Below are positions 62,577 to 64,000 of a stretch of 64,000 nucleotides of DNA, piece by piece. The DNA comes from an uncultured Verrucomicrobiota bacterium. GTDB taxonomy: Bacteria; Verrucomicrobiota; Verrucomicrobiia; Opitutales; Opitutaceae. The stretch covers positions 62,001-126,000 of the forward strand of contig CAIRBK010000072.1 of the NCBI GenBank assembly GCA_903876795.1, written 5' to 3'. The notes beneath the pieces were generated by a model. The model was not told the DNA's origin. It saw only the letters and a program-made list of their open reading frames with translations, and made no database searches. The translations under genes and the position numbers were made by a program. Position 1 is the stretch's first letter; each line of letters starts with the position of its first letter.

Positions 62577-64000
62577 ATGAACCGCACCGTCGTCATCGTC
62601 GGCCGACCCAATGTCGGCAAGAGCCGCCTGTTTAACCGGCTCGCGCGGAAGCGCATCTCCATCGTCCATGACCAGCCCGGTGTCACCCGCGACGTGGTGT
62701 CCGCCGAGATCGAGGACGGCCAGTTCACCCTCCTCGACACCGGCGGGCTCGGTTTCAAAGACGACGACCAGACGCTCGCCGCGCTCACCAAGGCCTCCGA
62801 ACTCCAGGTTGAATTCGCCATCGATACCGCGCAATTGATCCTCTTTGTGATCGACGGTCTCGAAGGCCTGACCGCGCTCGACATCAACATCGCGCGCATG
62901 CTCCGCAAATCGAAGAAGGACGTCCTGCTGGTGGTCAACAAGGCCGACTTCGACGACGACAAGGTGGACCTCGCCGAGGCCTACCGCCTGGGCCTGGGCG
63001 AACCGCTGCGAGTCTCCGCAGAACACGGACGCGGCGAGAGCTACCTGCGCGAGGAGATACTCAAGCGCATCGGCTCCGCCCCGGAGAACATCGAAGCGGC
63101 TGGGAAGACCGCCGCCGATCCGCTCTGCGTGTGCTTCATCGGCCGCCCCAACGTCGGAAAATCGTCGTTGAGCAACCGCCTGCTCAACAGCGACCGTCTT
63201 ATCGTGAGCAACGTCCCCGGCACCACCCGCGACGCCATCTCGCTGCCGTTCGAGTTCAAGGGGCGCAACGGCAGGATGTATCCGTTTCGCCTGATCGACA
63301 CCGCCGGCATCAAAACGCAGACCAAGCTCGCCTCGCCCGTCGAGTATTTCTCCCGCCTGCGGTCGCTCGACGCCATCAAGGAGACCGACGTGGTTTTCCT
63401 CGTGCTCGACGCGATCGACGGCGTCACCCACCAGGACAAGGCCATCGCCGGCGAGGCCATCAAGGAGCGCAAGCCCATCGTCATCGTGGTCAACAAGTGG
63501 GACGTCGTGCGCGACGCCTTCAAAGAGGGCGAGGACCCCAACTGCGCGCCCGAGGCCGCCATCCACGGCTTCGACAGCGAGCGCGACTACCGCAAGAAAT
63601 ACGAGCGCGCGATCTTCGACAGCCTGTTCTTCACGCCCGGCGCGCCGGTGATCTTCGCCTCCGCCATGACCGGCTACGAGGTGGATCGCATGTTGAACGC
63701 CGCCGTGAAACTGAACCGCGTGCTCGATACGCGCATCCCCACCGCGAAGCTCAACAAGACGATCGCCTACCTCACGGAACGCACGCCGCCGCCCGCCGTC
63801 GGCGGCAAACGTTTCCGGGCCTACTACGCCCTGCAGACCGGCAACCGCCCTTTCCGCATCAAGATTTTCTGCAACCGCGAGGAAAAGCTCACCGAGCAGT
63901 ATCGTCGTTACCTGGAGGCCGGTCTGGTCGAGGCCTTTGAGCTGAATGGTTGCCCGATCTACTTCGAACTCGTTGGCAAGGAGAAGCACGAGCCCGGCAC
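62577..64000 (+). CDS. der: Ribosome biogenesis GTPase Der (cut by window end)
   Basis: 474 codons are present and the frame is open at the edge; Der is usually 440-490 residues, so little is missing. Two tandem GTPase domains are seen: the first with GRPNVGKSRLFNRL, DTGGLGF and NKAD, the second with GRPNVGKSSLSNRLL, PGTTRDAI, DTAGIK and NKWD. A KH-like C-terminal domain follows (AYLTERTPPPAVGGKRFRAYYALQTGNRPFRIKIFCN). Der helps assemble the 50S subunit. The serine and spacing in both P-loops are normal. Confidence 0.95.
   Translation, partial: MNRTVVIVGRPNVGKSRLFNRLARKRISIVHDQPGVTRDVVSAEIEDGQFTLLDTGGLGFKDDDQTLAALTKASELQVEFAIDTAQLILFVIDGLEGLTALDINIARMLRKSKKDVLLVVNKADFDDDKVDLAEAYRLGLGEPLRVSAEHGRGESYLREEILKRIGSAPENIEAAGKTAADPLCVCFIGRPNVGKSSLSNRLLNSDRLIVSNVPGTTRDAISLPFEFKGRNGRMYPFRLIDTAGIKTQTKLASPVEYFSRLRSLDAIKETDVVFLVLDAIDGVTHQDKAIAGEAIKERKPIVIVVNKWDVVRDAFKEGEDPNCAPEAAIHGFDSERDYRKKYERAIFDSLFFTPGAPVIFASAMTGYEVDRMLNAAVKLNRVLDTRIPTAKLNKTIAYLTERTPPPAVGGKRFRAYYALQTGNRPFRIKIFCNREEKLTEQYRRYLEAGLVEAFELNGCPIYFELVGKEKHEPG

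Overview
The window is high-GC bacterial chromosome with short gaps, many 4-bp start/stop overlaps and no rRNA, tRNA, CRISPR array, integrase or transposase gene that I could recognise. The mix of families (a MoxR/Bat operon with fused Bat proteins, a GldA/GldG-like transporter with DUF4340 and AsmA-like proteins, DUF4082, a class I HMG-CoA reductase, SufU/SufS) suggests a Verrucomicrobiota genome, probably Opitutaceae. That assignment is inference from gene content; no marker gene in the window settles it.

Layout. 1-523: 5' part of a GT61 glycosyltransferase (minus). 927-8359: minus-strand operon moxR - DUF58 - batA - batB/C - batD/E. 8795-16868: divergent plus-strand operon for an ABC-2 exporter (ATPase, permease, GldG-like, DUF4340) and a large AsmA-like protein. 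16947-20846: hybrid histidine kinase. 20952-22633: sufU-sufS. 22668-32441: a tightly coupled seven-gene minus-strand operon combining isoprenoid, acyl-activation and head-group enzymes (class I HMG-CoA reductase, UbiA-like prenyltransferase, rifampin-phosphotransferase-like protein, BtaA-like aminocarboxypropyl transferase, phytol/dolichol-kinase-like membrane protein, GNAT-like acyltransferase, OleC-like acyl ligase). This is the best candidate for an undescribed system, probably making an unusual membrane lipid. 32704-33237: DUF892 ferritin-like stress protein.

33370-38414 is an accessory island: a two-gene restriction-modification system resembling BcgI (nuclease-methylase fusion plus specificity subunit), an NYN-domain protein preceded by a perfect hairpin, and a vapBC pair whose toxin has lost its middle. 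38536-64000 is mostly housekeeping: M29 aminopeptidase, RluD-like pseudouridine synthase, DUF4082 protein, Ppx/GppA, RsmI, small lipoprotein, coiled-coil protein, Pgi, acetate transporter, MutS, beta-helix lipoprotein, alpha/beta hydrolase, Ogt plus Ada-AlkA fusion, Ffh, ModABC, Lrp-like regulator with aminotransferase, DUF4412 protein and Der (cut by the window end).

Repeats. A roughly 164-bp element with terminal inverted repeats (MITE-like) occurs four times between 40.7 and 48.6 kb. A second 97-bp element occurs at 708 and 40942, the latter only 11 bp from a copy of the first. Short GTG-rich direct repeats lie immediately upstream of, or over, the starts of batD, the DUF58 gene and ppx. 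Single-base positions were counted by eye and may be off by one for short sites.
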